A stretch of 64,000 bases of DNA from Fallopia convolvulus (taxonomy: Eukaryota; Streptophyta; Magnoliopsida; Caryophyllales; Polygonaceae). Below the pieces are notes generated by a model that saw only the letters and a program-made list of their open reading frames with translations, was not told the DNA's origin and did not search any database. Below are positions 33,210 to 44,376 of the stretch, piece by piece. The stretch is taken from the NCBI GenBank assembly GCA_964016875.1, contig OZ024729.1, positions 26,618,494 through 26,682,493 on the forward strand, in the 5' to 3' direction. Position 1 is the first letter of the stretch. Every line of letters starts with the position of its first letter. The position numbers and the translations under genes were made by a program.

Positions 33210-34789
33210 AGCATCAACGTAGGCTGAATCCTAATATGAAAGATGTGGTGAAAAAGGAAATTTTAAAACTACTTGATGTTGGGATAATTTTTCCTATATC
33301 GGACAACCAATGGGTTAGTTTGGTCCATGTAGTCCCTAAAAAAGGGGGAATGACCGTCATAGAGAATGAGAAAGGTGAACTAATCCCCACTAGGACCACA
33401 ACTAGTTAGAGGATGTGCATAGATTATAGGAAGCTTAATAGTGCTACAAGAAAATATCATTTTCCACTTCCTTTCATTGATCAAGTTTTAGAACACTTAG
33501 CCCAGCATGATTAGTTTTGTTACTTAGATGGCTATAGCGATTTTTGGCAGATTCCTATTCATCCTGATGATCAGGAGAAAATAACCTTTACTTGTCCCTA
33601 TGGGACCTTTGCTTACAAAAGAATGCCATTTGGGCTTTGTAATGTCCCTGCAACCTTCCAAAGGTGCATGATGGCTATCTTCTCTAATATGATAGAGGAC
33701 ATAGTGGAGGTGTTTATGGATGACTTTTCTGTTTATGGTTCTTCCTTTTATTCTTGTCTAGTTAATTTGACTAGGGTGCTTAAAAGATGCGAAGAAACCA
33801 ATCTTGTGCTTAATTGAGAAAAATGCCATTTCATGGTCCAAGAGGGGATAATGCTTGGACACCTCGTCTCTAAGAGAGGGATTGAAGTAGACAGAGCCAA
33901 AATTGAGCTCATTGAAAAACTACCTCCTCCCTCTTCTGTAAAAGACGTTAGGAGTTTTCTAGGACATGTTGGCTTCTATAGACGTTTTATTCAATATTTT
34001 TCTAAGATAGCTAAACCTTTGACTAACCTACTAATGAAAGATGTAGTGTTTGAGCTGTCTATAGAATGTCTTGAGGCTTTTCATAGCTTAAGAGAAGCAC
34101 TTGTCTCTGCTCCTATTATTTAGTCTCCAGATTGGACCCTGCCATTTGAAATCATGTGTGATGCCAGCGACTATGTTGTCGGTGCAGTATTAGGTCAGCG
34201 GAAAGATAAAAAGCTCCACGCCATTTACTATGCAAGTAAGACGCTTGATGATGCGCAGAGTAAGTATACCACGACGGAGAAGGAATTCATTGTCGTGGTA
34301 TTTACATTTGAAAAATTCCGCTCTTATCTTGTTGGTTCTAAAGTGATTGTTTACACTGACCATGAAGTCGTTAGATATTTAATGGCTAAAAAGGATGCCA
34401 AACCTAGGCTACTTCGTTGGATGCTCTTATTGCATGAATTTGATCATGAAATCCGAGATAAGAAGGGAGCAGAAAACTTGGTGGCGGATCACCTATCTAG
34501 GTTGCCAGTTGAACACGTCACGGATTCCAACAATGTTGTACCAATCAACGACTCCAGACCGGATGAGCACCTCATGCTGAACGAGGTCGAAAACTACCAA
34601 AGGCTCATTACCGACCCTACATGGGTCGGTACCGACCCTTCACCGAAGTTGGAGGACACTGGGAACACCGATACCGAGGCAGAAAGATCCGACAACGAGG
34701 CCGAACAGCTCGATACCGAGCCTAGAGAAGTCGCTACCGAGGAGACCACTACAGCCAGAGGATCGATACTGACCCTCCCAGTCCGGTAA
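33167..34789 (+). pseudogene. Athila-type RT and RNase H, one frame with four point stops
   Basis: The frame is continuous from 33167 to 34789 apart from stops at 33407 (TAG), 33512 (TAG), 33815 (TGA) and 34121 (TAG). RT landmarks: MCIDYRKLN, YGTFAYKRMPFGLCNVPATF, EVFMDDFSVYG (catalytic DD) and FLGHVGFYRRFIQ. RNase H: MCDASDYVVGAVLGQ, TTTEKEF, VYTDHEVVRYL and VADHLSRL. After RNase H comes a Glu/Thr/Asp-rich tail made largely of the CGGTACCGACC module (34608-34790). The stops replace three Trp and one Gln codon, all explained by C-to-T changes. RT copies the element RNA; RNase H removes it. Confidence 0.88.
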
Positions 34790-34944
34790 CGATCCATCCA
34801 GGTACGTTTTCTCACCTTATTTCAATACCTCCCAATCCAGATCCTTCCTCATCTCTTTCGACTACTTCTCTTCATTCTATTCATGCTGTTAGAGGGTCAA
34901 AGGCCCCTTGGTTTGCGGATTTTGCTAACTACATTGTAGGAGGC

Positions 34945-36106
34945 GTGATTCCCGAGAGCTTGACTCCACAAAAGAAGAAGAAGTTCTTATATGATGTCAA
35001 ACAGTACTATTGGGATGACCTTTACTTGTTCAAGCAAGGAAGTGATCACCTCTTTAGGCGTTGTATTCCAGAAGAAGAGATAGAAAGTGCGATCCGTCAA
35101 TGTCACACTCTCCCCACCGGTGGCCATGCAAAAGGTTTCAAAACCATGGCGAAGATTCTTCAAAGTGGTCTCTATTGGCCAACCTTTTTCAAGGACGTAC
35201 AGGAATATATGACTTCATGTGATGAATGCTAACGCTCTGGAAACATCACTTAGAGGCATGAGAACCCGATAACAGGGATACTAGAGGTCGAACTTTTCGA
35301 CGTTTGGGGCATAGACTTTATCCTTTCCCTCATCAGGCCCCTATAAGTATATCCTTGTCGCGGTTGATTATGTCTCTAAATGGGTGGAGGCCATTTCTAC
35401 AAGGACCAATGACGCCAAAACTGTGGCAAAGTTTATTAAAACTAACATTTTCCCCAGGTTTGGAGTACCAAGAGTCCTAATTAGTGATGGCGGTTCACAT
35501 TTCATAGAGAGGGGCTTTGAAGCTCTCTTGGCTAAGTATGGGGTTTCACATCGGGTGGCAACACCATACCATCCCCAAACTAGCGGCCAGGTTGAAGTTT
35601 CAAACAGGCAGATCAAGAGCATCTTGGAGAAGACGGTCTCCCGCTCTAGGAAGGATTGGTCATCAAAGCTTGATGATGCTTTATGGGCTTACAGAACAAC
35701 GTACAAAACACCTTTACGCACCACTCCCTACAACCTAGTTTATGGCAAGGCATGCCATCTACCATTCGAGTTGGAGCACAAAGCATTATGGGCTCTTAAC
35801 AATATGGACATCGACAAGGCAGGTGCAAAACGATTCATGGACTTGCAAGAGCTAGAGGAGTTGAGGCTGAGGGCATACCAGAACGCTGAGATCTACAAAG
35901 AGCATACCAAGCGATGGCATGACCAGAAATTAGTGTCAAAAACCTATGAAGTTGGTGACAAGGTACTCCTCTTTAACTCTAGACTCCGCCTTTTTCCAAG
36001 GAAGCTGAGATCAAGATGGAGTGGGTCATTCATGGTCCACCACATATACCCCCACGGAGTGATGGATCTAGTATATAACAAAGGAGCCATCTTCAAGGTT
36101 AATTAA
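34945..36106 (+). pseudogene. Athila-type integrase, frameshifted
   Basis: The zinc-binding N-terminus (CHTLPTGGHAKG...SCDEC, 35101-35229) ends at a TAA (35230-35232). The catalytic core begins with FDVWGIDFI (first Asp near 35314), then a frameshift near 35335. The next frame carries VPRVLISDGGSHF (second Asp) and YHPQTSGQVEVSN (Glu). The C-terminal part (35384-36106) is fully open, with WAYRTTYKTPLRTTPYNLVY and VGDKVLLFNSRLRLFPRKLR. Integrase joins the cDNA to the host chromosome. Two breaks make it inactive as it stands. Confidence 0.87.
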
Positions 36107-37408
36107 TGGACATAGGCTGAAGAAGTTCTTTGAGCAAGCCGACCCGGAGGAAGAAATTCGAGCCACTTGGGCTCTTACATCGTCGGATTAGCTAAGGTAA
36201 GTTCGTCGGGCTAACGACGTTAAAAATAGCGCTTAAGAGAGGCAACCCGGTTTAGTTGTTCCTTTCTTGGATCTTTTTGTTAGCTTTCTTTTGTTTTTCT
36301 TTTTAGAGTAGAATAGAAGTTTGCGGAATAGAATGTTTGGCTAACATGTCATAGGAGTCGGGTCAATAGCAAAGCGTTGCCCAGACAGGCTCGGTACCGC
36401 ACCCCACAGGGTCGGTACCGACCCACGCTGAAACACCAAAAACGCCCAATTTCGGACCCCAGGTAAGTGCCTTAAAACCTAAACTTCTTTTTCCTTTCCT
36501 CACTGCACCTCCTTCACCAAACAAATTGCACCCTTTGCTCTCAAACTCTAAAATTGCCATTGCCATCACTCGCACCTCGGATCCTCACACCACGCACCAC
36601 CGAACCCTCGTTGTCGCATACCCACCCGAACCACGCGAACACCAGTCCGCAACCGCCCCCCGGTACCGAGTAAAACCCAAATTTTGTTCGTTACTGATTT
36701 ATAAACCGTCGTTACCCTCAAAACCTTTTGATTTTCGGTCGTATTTCTAGGATCTTTGGTATGTTTTCTCAACCCTACCTCTTTACTTGAATTTCTTGAA
36801 GATTTATGGTAGTTTTTTATTGAATTTCATGCCTAGATCTAGATCTAGTTCGATAGTGGTTTTTATTGCTTAATTTGTGCCTCTTTGATTTGATGTTGGT
36901 GTTTTGTTTTGTTTTGATGAATTTAGTTTCCTTAAGTTTGGAATGCAACTCCTTTACATTATAAAAGCATGGGGTTACTTGTTGTTGATTTGGCATAATT
37001 TACACCTTATTTTGGAATTTTTTGGCATAATTAGATAGGGTTTTTTGAGCAAGTATGGGGTTAAGGTTGCTTGGTTGTGTGAAATTGACTGAATTCATGC
37101 TTGAATGAGACTTTTGTGAGCAATGAATGGCTTAAACCCGAGGCTATACACTCGATTTTGGGTCTCGAAAGCCCCAAATACAGCCTCGATACCGACCCCA
37201 TCAAGGTCGATACCGATCTTGTCATTCACCAAGGCTAGCTTAAGTTCTAGGGACCTCGATACCGACCCTTCAGGCTCGGTACCGACCCCCACCAGAATGA
37301 TGAAATCACTTGCTTATGTCTTGTTTCGATTCAAGTATGGGGTTCTTTGGTGTGTTATTGTCACGAGTGGATCTTATCTTGGTGTGTTTGTGTTTCTACG
37401 GATTTTTC
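36107..37408 (+). other. Athila-type element, non-coding region between integrase and env-like ORF
   Basis: About 1.3 kb without a domain. It holds dense CGGTACCGACC module pairs at 36389-36425, 37186-37219 and 37256-37290, and CAGGTAAG (36460-36467) that could be a splice donor for a subgenomic env-like message, a known way for Athila to express its third ORF. Confidence 0.5.
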
Positions 37409-38720
37409 AATGGCAAGTTCAAGCCGAGCTAACCAAAGGGCAGGAAAGAGAACAAAGAGAGCCAATCCATCTCCATCTCCATCTCCATCTCCATCTCCAT
37501 CTCCACCACGCATGGATGACGTGGTGTTGAAGACCGATCGACAAAGAGCAATTTACAACTCCGTCTTCAACAAACCTCATCTCACACGATGGTTTTCAAA
37601 GACTGACCGAATGCAATTAGGAATTTATGAAGATCTTAAGCATGCCTTCTCCATCCTCGGTGTACCCCACCTCCTCAAGTGGGAGGAGATTCCTCACTAT
37701 CCAGCCCTCACCTCTGATTTTCGTGGCCACTCTTCGCACCCAATTCAAGAGTAAAATGTCCCCGGGGAGGATCAAATTCAGACTCGGGAATGAGAATTAC
37801 GAGCTTACAATGTCTGAATTCAACGCTCTTCTCCGTTTTCCTAACCCTTCTTGGGACTACACTGCATCGGATGACTTCAAGGTTGTAGAGACTTGGGGCT
37901 ACATTACTGGGGAAATTAGCCCTACAACACCCGCTCTCCTCGGATCTCACATCATCAACCCGATCTTCCGTATTATCCTCCGGATCCTCGACACCACAAT
38001 TTGGCCAAAAAAGGATCTATCTCGGCCAACAAGGACATAAGTTGGATGTCTCCGTACTATGCTTTTTGAAGACCTCGCTCCAATGAACTTGGGGTATGAA
38101 TGGGTGACGTATGTGGAGCAACAGGGGAAAATCTGCAAGGTGTCTATTTTGGCGGGTTGGTGACCCTCTTAGCTTTGGCCTGCAAGATTGATCTTACACG
38201 CTATAATGCATATCGTGCACAAAAGATGGGCACAAACTACTGGATCTCTTCAGAGATTTTTCAGAGATGCCAAGAAGGGATCACCACTCTGGTTCAAGGT
38301 CGCCAAGTGCTCGTCACGCGGGATAAGATAGAGCTCTTGTACCTTCCCAATTGGTACGAGACTTGGACTTCCACCCCCTTTCCACTAGCCAAGAAGCCCC
38401 AAGAGGATCCGTCTTTGAGGATATCCGAGTCGCGGTATGAGCGGGAGGAGGAAGACATGCAAGAAGATGCACAAGTCCCTGCGGAGGAGCTCGGTACCGA
38501 GCATCACCAGTTCGGTACCGAGGCACCGACCTTTGCCACGGAGGTCGGCACCGAGGCCTATGAGACCTTTACCGAGGGGATGACAGGCATCGATGGAAAC
38601 GTAACCATGCCACCGGAGTACGGTATCGTGACATACAATCCCGATACCGACCCTAGCAGGTTCAGTAAAGACCCTCGTTTCCAGCACCACAACTTCGGTA
38701 CCCAGCACCACCAGCACTAG
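37409..38720 (+). pseudogene. Athila env-like / ORF-1 family protein, broken into three frames
   Basis: MASSSRANQRAGKRTKRA starts at about 37410, followed by a Ser-Pro repeat from a CATCTC microsatellite (37469-37505). The Athila ORF-1 family pattern (PF03078-like) follows: RWFSKTDRMQLGIYEDLKHA, KFRLGNENYELTMSEFNALL, FPNPSWDY, ALLGSHIINPIFRIILRILD. The next frame (38100-38720) has MGTNYWISSEIFQRCQEGIT and ends in an acidic GTE-rich tail built from the CGGTACCGAG module. Frameshifts lie near 37700 and 38110, and a stop at 38038. It follows integrase, the env-like position in Athila. Its function is unknown; no transmembrane segment is evident here. Confidence 0.75.
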
Positions 38721-40745
38721 CCCAATACCAATGCCTCCAACTCTGATGCTCCACCACAATGGGCAAAATATTTGTCATCCCAGATGCAGCAGTTGTGTAT
38801 GCATAATTACCATTTACATGAGCAGATGAACCAGTGGTAGGAAGCCTATATAGCTCGTATGGCAGTTGAGGATGAGCGTCACCGGGTTGCTGAATCTAGG
38901 TGGCGAACGATGGAGGAACGCCATCGTATGGTTGAGTCCCGTTGGAGGACAAGTGAGGAGCGTTGGGGGCGAGAAGAAGAACATTGGCGAACCACCGCTG
39001 AGTTCATGGAGAGTATGGAGGTCTACTTTCCACCAAAACAACGCTGATTTCCAAAGATGTTTCCTTTGCTTCAAACAACCACTTTGTGAGTTCTTTTCTT
39101 TTCCTTCTCTTTTCTTTTGCTTTAATTTGTTTCTACAGTGGGGACACTGTATAGTTTAAGTATGAGGTGGGGGAGAAAGTGTTCTCTAGTGCTTTGTTGT
39201 TTAGCTGTTTTTATGTTCTTGTGTTAGTTTGTTGGTTTTTAAGTCGCTTTAGTTGCTTTCCTTAAAAAAATATGAAAATTTTGAAAAAAAAATCACAAAA
39301 AGATTTTAGAAAGGATGAGTACCCTTGATCTTATGGTTCTATGATTGCTTTTACTTACATGACCATGTAATTCCTTTTAGCATGTTTTTGATAGTTTAGC
39401 CTGAATCTCATGATGAAATGTTTTTTATTTGTGAATTAGCATGTGATAAAACTGAGTGCATGACTTTTAGCATGAGTATATTGCAATCCAACAAAAATTT
39501 CCTTGTGAGCTTATTTAGCCTTAATTTTTCATGTGTGATTTACTCTCTATATGTATAATATCTCTTGAGATTGTGATGGTTATCTATTTCTCAAAGCCTC
39601 TATAAGATTTTTAGTTCATTACTTGTGAAATCATATGATAGAGAACTTCTTTTTCATAAGCCTTATTAATCCATATCCACCCTTGCATTATTCCTTGTTT
39701 TTGAAAGCCACTTTGAGCCTTAAGCCTTTTATTTGTAGCTTCACAAAAAAATAATCCCCTTAGCCGATATAAGCTTGACCCTATCCGGGGATTAGGACTT
39801 AGTTGGTTAGAGTTGTTTTTGTTGAGTACAAGATATATGTTGGTTCGAAAAGAGAGGGATTGGTTATGGTAGATTGGAAGTCTCTTGTTTCAAAATTGTA
39901 AAAAGATCTCTTGGTAAAAAGTGCACAAGAAAGAAAGAAAAGAAGATTGGATTTTCAGACTCGATACCGATCTATGTAGGATCGGTACCGAGGTTATTCT
40001 AGTAGCCCAGAGAAGAAAAAAAGAAGAAGTTGCAGCTCGATACCGACCCTTTCCCAAAAAAATGCAAAAGAAAGAAAGAAAAAAAGGGAAGGTATAAAGA
40101 AATAGAAAGTGTGCAAGTGCGTTAAAATTCAAAGCCAAGAGTTTCTTTATGTTTATGTTTATGAGATTTTCTAGGATTTTAATGGGTGAGTGAAAGGATG
40201 AGTGTGCTTGAAAGAAAAGTGAGTTTGGTATGTTCTGTTTTATGAAAGTTTTGGTGATGTGTGCGTTTTTAGGAGTCTTGATTCCCGGATTTTAAGCACC
40301 ACATAGCCAAAATTTTCTACGTCTTATTGTTATTACCAAGCCCCATTACAACCCGACCGAATGGAAACTTCTATGAAGTTTTTCATTGAGCCTAAGTTCT
40401 ATTGATGATTTTTGCTTGTTTTGACAAATCTTTGGTGGAGAGTTTGGTGATATAAGTTGCAATTTCTATGATTTTTTGCATATTTGATTGAGTTGAGAGA
40501 TGAACTTATAAGCCCAAACCCATGAGAGTTGAGTTAAACACGTTTTCCTTAGTGAGGTTGGATTGTGATTGCTAATGTTATTTGTTGTTCATATATGTAT
40601 GATGACGTTAAGAGTCACTTGCTATCTTCACTAATGATATGAAGTTGCTTTTTGATGAAGGGTATTACTTGATAAATGTGTTGATTGGTTTTGGTCTATG
40701 TTTAGTGCTTGCTTGAGGACAAGCAAGTATAAGTATGGGGTATTT
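38721..40745 (+). other. Athila-type element, 3' leader up to LTR2
   Basis: A remnant open stretch at 38859-39047 encodes an Arg/Glu/Trp-rich helix (RWRTMEERHRMVESRWRTSE), probably the C-terminus of the env-like protein. The rest is AT-rich, with CGATACCGAT/CGGTACCGAGG modules at 39960-40000 and CGATACCGACCC at 40028. It ends with GAGGACAAGCAAG and GTATGGGGTATT, the usual sequence before an Athila 3' LTR and the likely plus-strand primer. Confidence 0.6.
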
Positions 40746-41645
40746 TGATGTTCGAGTTTTTAGCATAGTTTTTAAGTGTTTTTCTTAGTGGTTTAGTTTA
40801 GTTTAGTTGAGCTTGTAGGTTTGTTTTGTGTGTTTTTGGATGAGTTTGCATATTTTGAGAAAAGTATGGAAGCTACTCTATTTTTATGTTTTTTGTAGGA
40901 TTTTGGAGCAAAATTGGAGTATTCTGAAGACATCGAGATGGCAAGGAAGCAGAGGAGTATGGCTAAGCTAAAGAAGGATTGGAGACACTTGAGAAGATCC
41001 CGAAAAATCCAAAAGAGGCTATGAAAAAGTACAAAGAACAAGGCAAAACAAGCTCGATACCGACCCTGTGGGTTGGTACCGAGGTCTGCAGCAAAGACAA
41101 ATCAAAGGAGTGCAGCAAGAGTCTACCGACCCTGAAAGGGTCGACACTGAGGTCCCCTGTGTCGGTAGGCGTGACCGACTTCGAGATTTTTATGTTTTTA
41201 TTCCGTAATCTTTTCAGTTTAGAAAGTTCTATCTTTATGGAAACTTTTTAGATAGTTTTTCTAGTATAAATACTATTGTCTTTAGTCGTTTAAGGGGGTT
41301 GGACACGTAAGAACCAGAAAAACGCACTTCTTGCTCTCGTTTCTGAGTTTAGACATATCGGTTTAGGAGAGAAGTTTGTGTTTTGGGATTCAAGTAAGTT
41401 TGTGTTGAAGTTGCTTCGTTGTTATTTAGTACAATATCTATACCAACCCTGACAAGGTTGGTACCGATCTGTTTTGTTCGCTAATTGGTCATTATTCTTT
41501 GCTTTTTTTCTATTTCGTGTGTTCTTTTGCTTTATAGATTAGTAATTAAACACAACTTTGCTTCCCGTGGACGATCCTGACTTCGCTATACTTATCGGGG
41601 TCTTGACTACAAATTTATTTGTTGTCAATAAAATCCCTATGAACA
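40746..41645 (+). repeat. LTR2 of the Athila-type complex (532-bp deletion)
   Basis: 900 bp, TGATGTTCGAG to CCCTATGAACA. It matches LTR1 at both ends but lacks the segment equal to about 30232-30765; the join is at about 41403. A TATA box is at 41265-41272. It is both the 3' LTR of internal region 1 and the 5' LTR of internal region 2. Confidence 0.9.
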
Positions 41646-41647
41646 AA

Positions 41648-41666
41648 TTGGCGCCGTTGCCGGGGA
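41648..41666 (+). promoter_or_regulatory. Primer-binding site of internal region 2
   Basis: TTGGCGCCGTTGCCGGGGA, two bases after LTR2, the unaltered Athila-type form. Confidence 0.78.
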
Positions 41667-41747
41667 AGCAACAGTGTTGTGTTTGATTACTTGTGGGTTT
41701 GGGAATAGCCCGACCTTGTTTTTATTTCTAATTCGTTTTCTTTTTGT

Positions 41748-42949
41748 TTGTTTTCTCAGCTTATGCAAACAGGAAGACGTCGGCATGAGTTTTATCAATC
41801 TGGTTACTATTCTGAGCTTGAATGTGTTCTTCATAGCAGGAGACGAGAAAACCGCACTATGGCCATCACACCTGAAGAGATGGCTCAACAGATGACTGCC
41901 CTGCGTAGACAGATGGAAGCATTGCAAGCTGTAGGGATCAATTGCAGGAACAGTTGAATACTATTCCGAAGAATGCCAAGCAGTACATGCACCCAGAACT
42001 AAGGGTGCCAGAGTCAGCTATTGTGCTTCCCGACATAGAGAAGGCCTTTGAGATCAAATCTCAATTTATATCCTTAGTAAAAAGGGCTCAGTTCGAGGGA
42101 AAACCCACTGAGTGCCCTATGGAGCATATTCGAAACTTTATTGATTTATGTGATACCATTGCAGCTGACGATGTTTCCCTTGAGTATGTCCAATTAAAGG
42201 CCTTTAAATGGTCTCTTGCAGGAAAGGCCCTGAGCTGGTTAGAGAGCCTACCTCCTAGGTCGGTTAGGACATGGAAAGCTTTGCATGATTTATTCATGAC
42301 TAAGTTTTTCCCTCCAACCAAAACTACGGAGCTAAGGAAACGTATCACCTCTTATGATCAGCTGCCTAATGAGTCCTTTATGGAAACATGGGAGCGATTC
42401 AAGGAGATGCTGAGGCAATGCCCCACCCATGGACAACCACAATATGTTCTTCAAGAGATTTTCTTTCAGGGGATCAATGTTGAGATGAAGAACAGAGTTA
42501 ACCTGCACACCGCCTGTGGACTGTGGTTTCATAGGGATGGAGCCCGATTAGGCATGGGCATTAATAGACAAGTTGACCAACTACGATATCATGTATGGGA
42601 CCCAACAGGCACCCCAACCTCAAAGGAGACTCTACACTCCAAATAAAGAGGTGGTTGATCCAGATGTCAAAAATCAATTCTTACAAGATGAGATCAACGG
42701 GCTGAAGAAACATGTAAGTTTTCTGAAAACCTCTCAACAATGTCTCGAGTGTGGCTCTCATGCCCATAGTACTTCTGCCTGCACTAAAATTCAACAAGTT
42801 AGAGCCGTTGAGACTTATGCTGATGTGAACTACATGAGAGGACAATACAGAAATCCACATGGCAACTATGAAAGGAACAATAACTATCCCACTTGGGGAG
42901 GTTACAATCAAGGTCAAAATCAAGCACCCCCACCACAATCAAGGTCATG
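41748..42949 (+). pseudogene. Second Athila-type gag copy, with zinc knuckle, no pol
   Basis: It starts MQTGRRRHEF like the first gag. One base is missing near 41932 relative to the first copy, breaking the frame; the main Gag core is then open from 41942. After GQPQY it continues VLQEIFFQGINVEMKNRVNL, the part deleted from copy 1. A further frameshift near 42570 leads into the C-terminal block with CLECGSHAHSTSAC, a CCHC zinc knuckle (C-x2-C-x4-H-x4-C) that binds element RNA. The sequence runs straight into LTR3 near 42945 with no protease or pol. Confidence 0.85.
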
Positions 42950-43333
42950 ATTCATACTATCCCGATTGCATGATTGTGTTGTGGTAGACCCTCGTCCTAG
43001 ATCTTTTCTCTTATTTAAAAGTCCGTATTGCTCTCTGTTTTGCATCGGTATCGGGTCCCTCTACCTCGGTACCGAACCTGCGTTTTCTGTGTTGAAGTTG
43101 CTTCGTTGTTATTTAGTACAGTATCGATACTGACCCTGACAAGGTCGGTACCGATCTGTTTTGTTCGTTAATTGGTCATTATTCTTTGCATTTGTTTCTA
43201 TTTCGTGTGTTCTTTTTCTTTATAGATTAGTAATTAAACACAACTTTGCTTCCCGTGGACGATCCTGACTTCGCTATACTCAGCAGGGTCTTGACTACAA
43301 ATTTATTTGTTGTCAATAAAATCCCTATCAACA
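42945..43333 (+). repeat. LTR3 of the Athila-type complex, 5'-truncated
   Basis: 389 bp homologous to 30612-31004 of LTR1, ending CCCTATCAACA, followed by GACTC, the same 5 bp that precede LTR1. It contains the paired module CGATACTGACCC...GGTCGGTACCGAT at 43125-43156. Confidence 0.88.
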
Positions 43334-43509
43334 GACTCCAACATTGGAATCAAACTCAATTTCTTCTTGGTGAACAACCTTTGAAAAACTTGATATTACT
43401 TACTCATGAAGTGTGACATAGCCGTAATGGTCTCAGCGTCTGCCGATGACACATTTTCGAGTTTGATTGTTGTTAGCCATTTGGAAAACTCTTAAAAGAG
43501 CGGCGAACT

Positions 43510-43698
43510 CCAAAATCAGCCATCGAGGTTAGATCTTTCCTTGGACTTGCCAGTTTCTATAGAAGATTTATGAGTTATTTTTCTACTATTGACGCCTCCT
43601 TGCACAACTTGACTAAGAAAGGGACCGAGTTCAAATGGAAGCAACATTGTGAGGGCGCATCCCTTTCTCTTAAGGAGCCTTTGTATCCTTACTTGTGA
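43510..43698 (+). pseudogene. Ty3-gypsy RT fragment at the Athila insertion site
   Basis: One open frame with AIEVRSFLGLASFYRRFMSY, TIDASLHNLTKKGTEFKWKQ and an ending near 43696. This is the RT connection segment of a Ty3-gypsy Pol, different from the Athila copy nearby. It lies just outside the Athila target duplication, so Athila probably landed in, or next to, an older retrotransposon relic. No other part of it is seen. Confidence 0.8.
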
Positions 43699-44146
43699 AT
43701 TTTTGTTAAATTATAACAAAATCATTTACTTTCTAATTAAAAAATTATTTTTGTATTTTATTAATCTAATACCCAAATCTAATTTATAAATAATTTAGAT
43801 AATTCTAAAAGTGACTCTATAAAATATTAAAATAAAAATATTATATAATTTAAAATTTTCAAGTAGATTTTATGTTATATGATTTAAAAGTTTCAAGCTA
43901 AAACCTAACATATTTCAATATTTATATTTATATTAAAATTAATATATTATATAATTTATATTTTTCATGTAGATTTTATGTAGTAAGTTGTGACAATTGA
44001 AAAACAATTCAAACTATTATTATATCATATGAATTATACTATAATTTTATGTAATAAGTTTTTATTTCTTCAAAATACCATCCGAAAAGTTAAAAATTCA
44101 TGTACCAAAGACTTTCCCAAATAAAAAATCGACTGTGAACTGTGAA
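43699..44146. other. AT-rich spacer
   Basis: Very AT-rich sequence with no coding potential, before the promoter region of the ATP synthase gene. Confidence 0.5.
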
Positions 44147-44240
44147 GGCCCATTGAAGGCCTTTGTAAAGCCCAGTCGACACATACCACAGAGCCCAAGA
44201 TTTCCAGCCCAAGGATCCACTTCAATCTCTCTCTCTCTCG
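44147..44240 (+). promoter_or_regulatory. Cluster of site II elements and a CT tract upstream of the ATP synthase e gene
   Basis: GGCCCA (44147-44152) and three AGCCCA (44169-44174, 44192-44197, 44206-44211) are site II motifs (TGGGCY) in reverse orientation, four within 65 bp. A TCTCTCTCTC tract follows at 44227-44240. Site II clusters bound by TCP factors are known to drive plant nuclear genes for mitochondrial respiratory proteins, which fits the gene downstream. No TATA box is evident. Confidence 0.6.
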
Positions 44241-44376
44241 ACTGAAAATTCTAGGTATAGGCAGGCAAATCTGCGTCAGGGTTTTACCAATATTCCCGAT
44301 TTCTCTTCCCTTCCGTCCATTTCCTGAATCTCTCCTCTTCTTCCTTTTCTTGCGAGATCGGGTAGGCAAATCTCTA

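Larger units (their letters stand above)
29573..43333 (+). mobile_element. Athila-type Ty3-gypsy complex: three LTRs, two internal regions, one target duplication
   Basis: LTR1 (29573-31004), internal region 1 (31005-40745), LTR2 (40746-41645), internal region 2 (41646-42944) and a 5'-truncated LTR3 (42945-43333) run in the same direction. The 5-bp repeat GACTC lies immediately outside, at 29568-29572 and 43334-43338. So the outermost LTRs belong to a single insertion. Internal 1 has gag-pro, RT, RNase H, integrase and an Athila env-like ORF; internal 2 has only gag. A short CGGTACCGACCC-type module recurs throughout. Confidence 0.9.
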
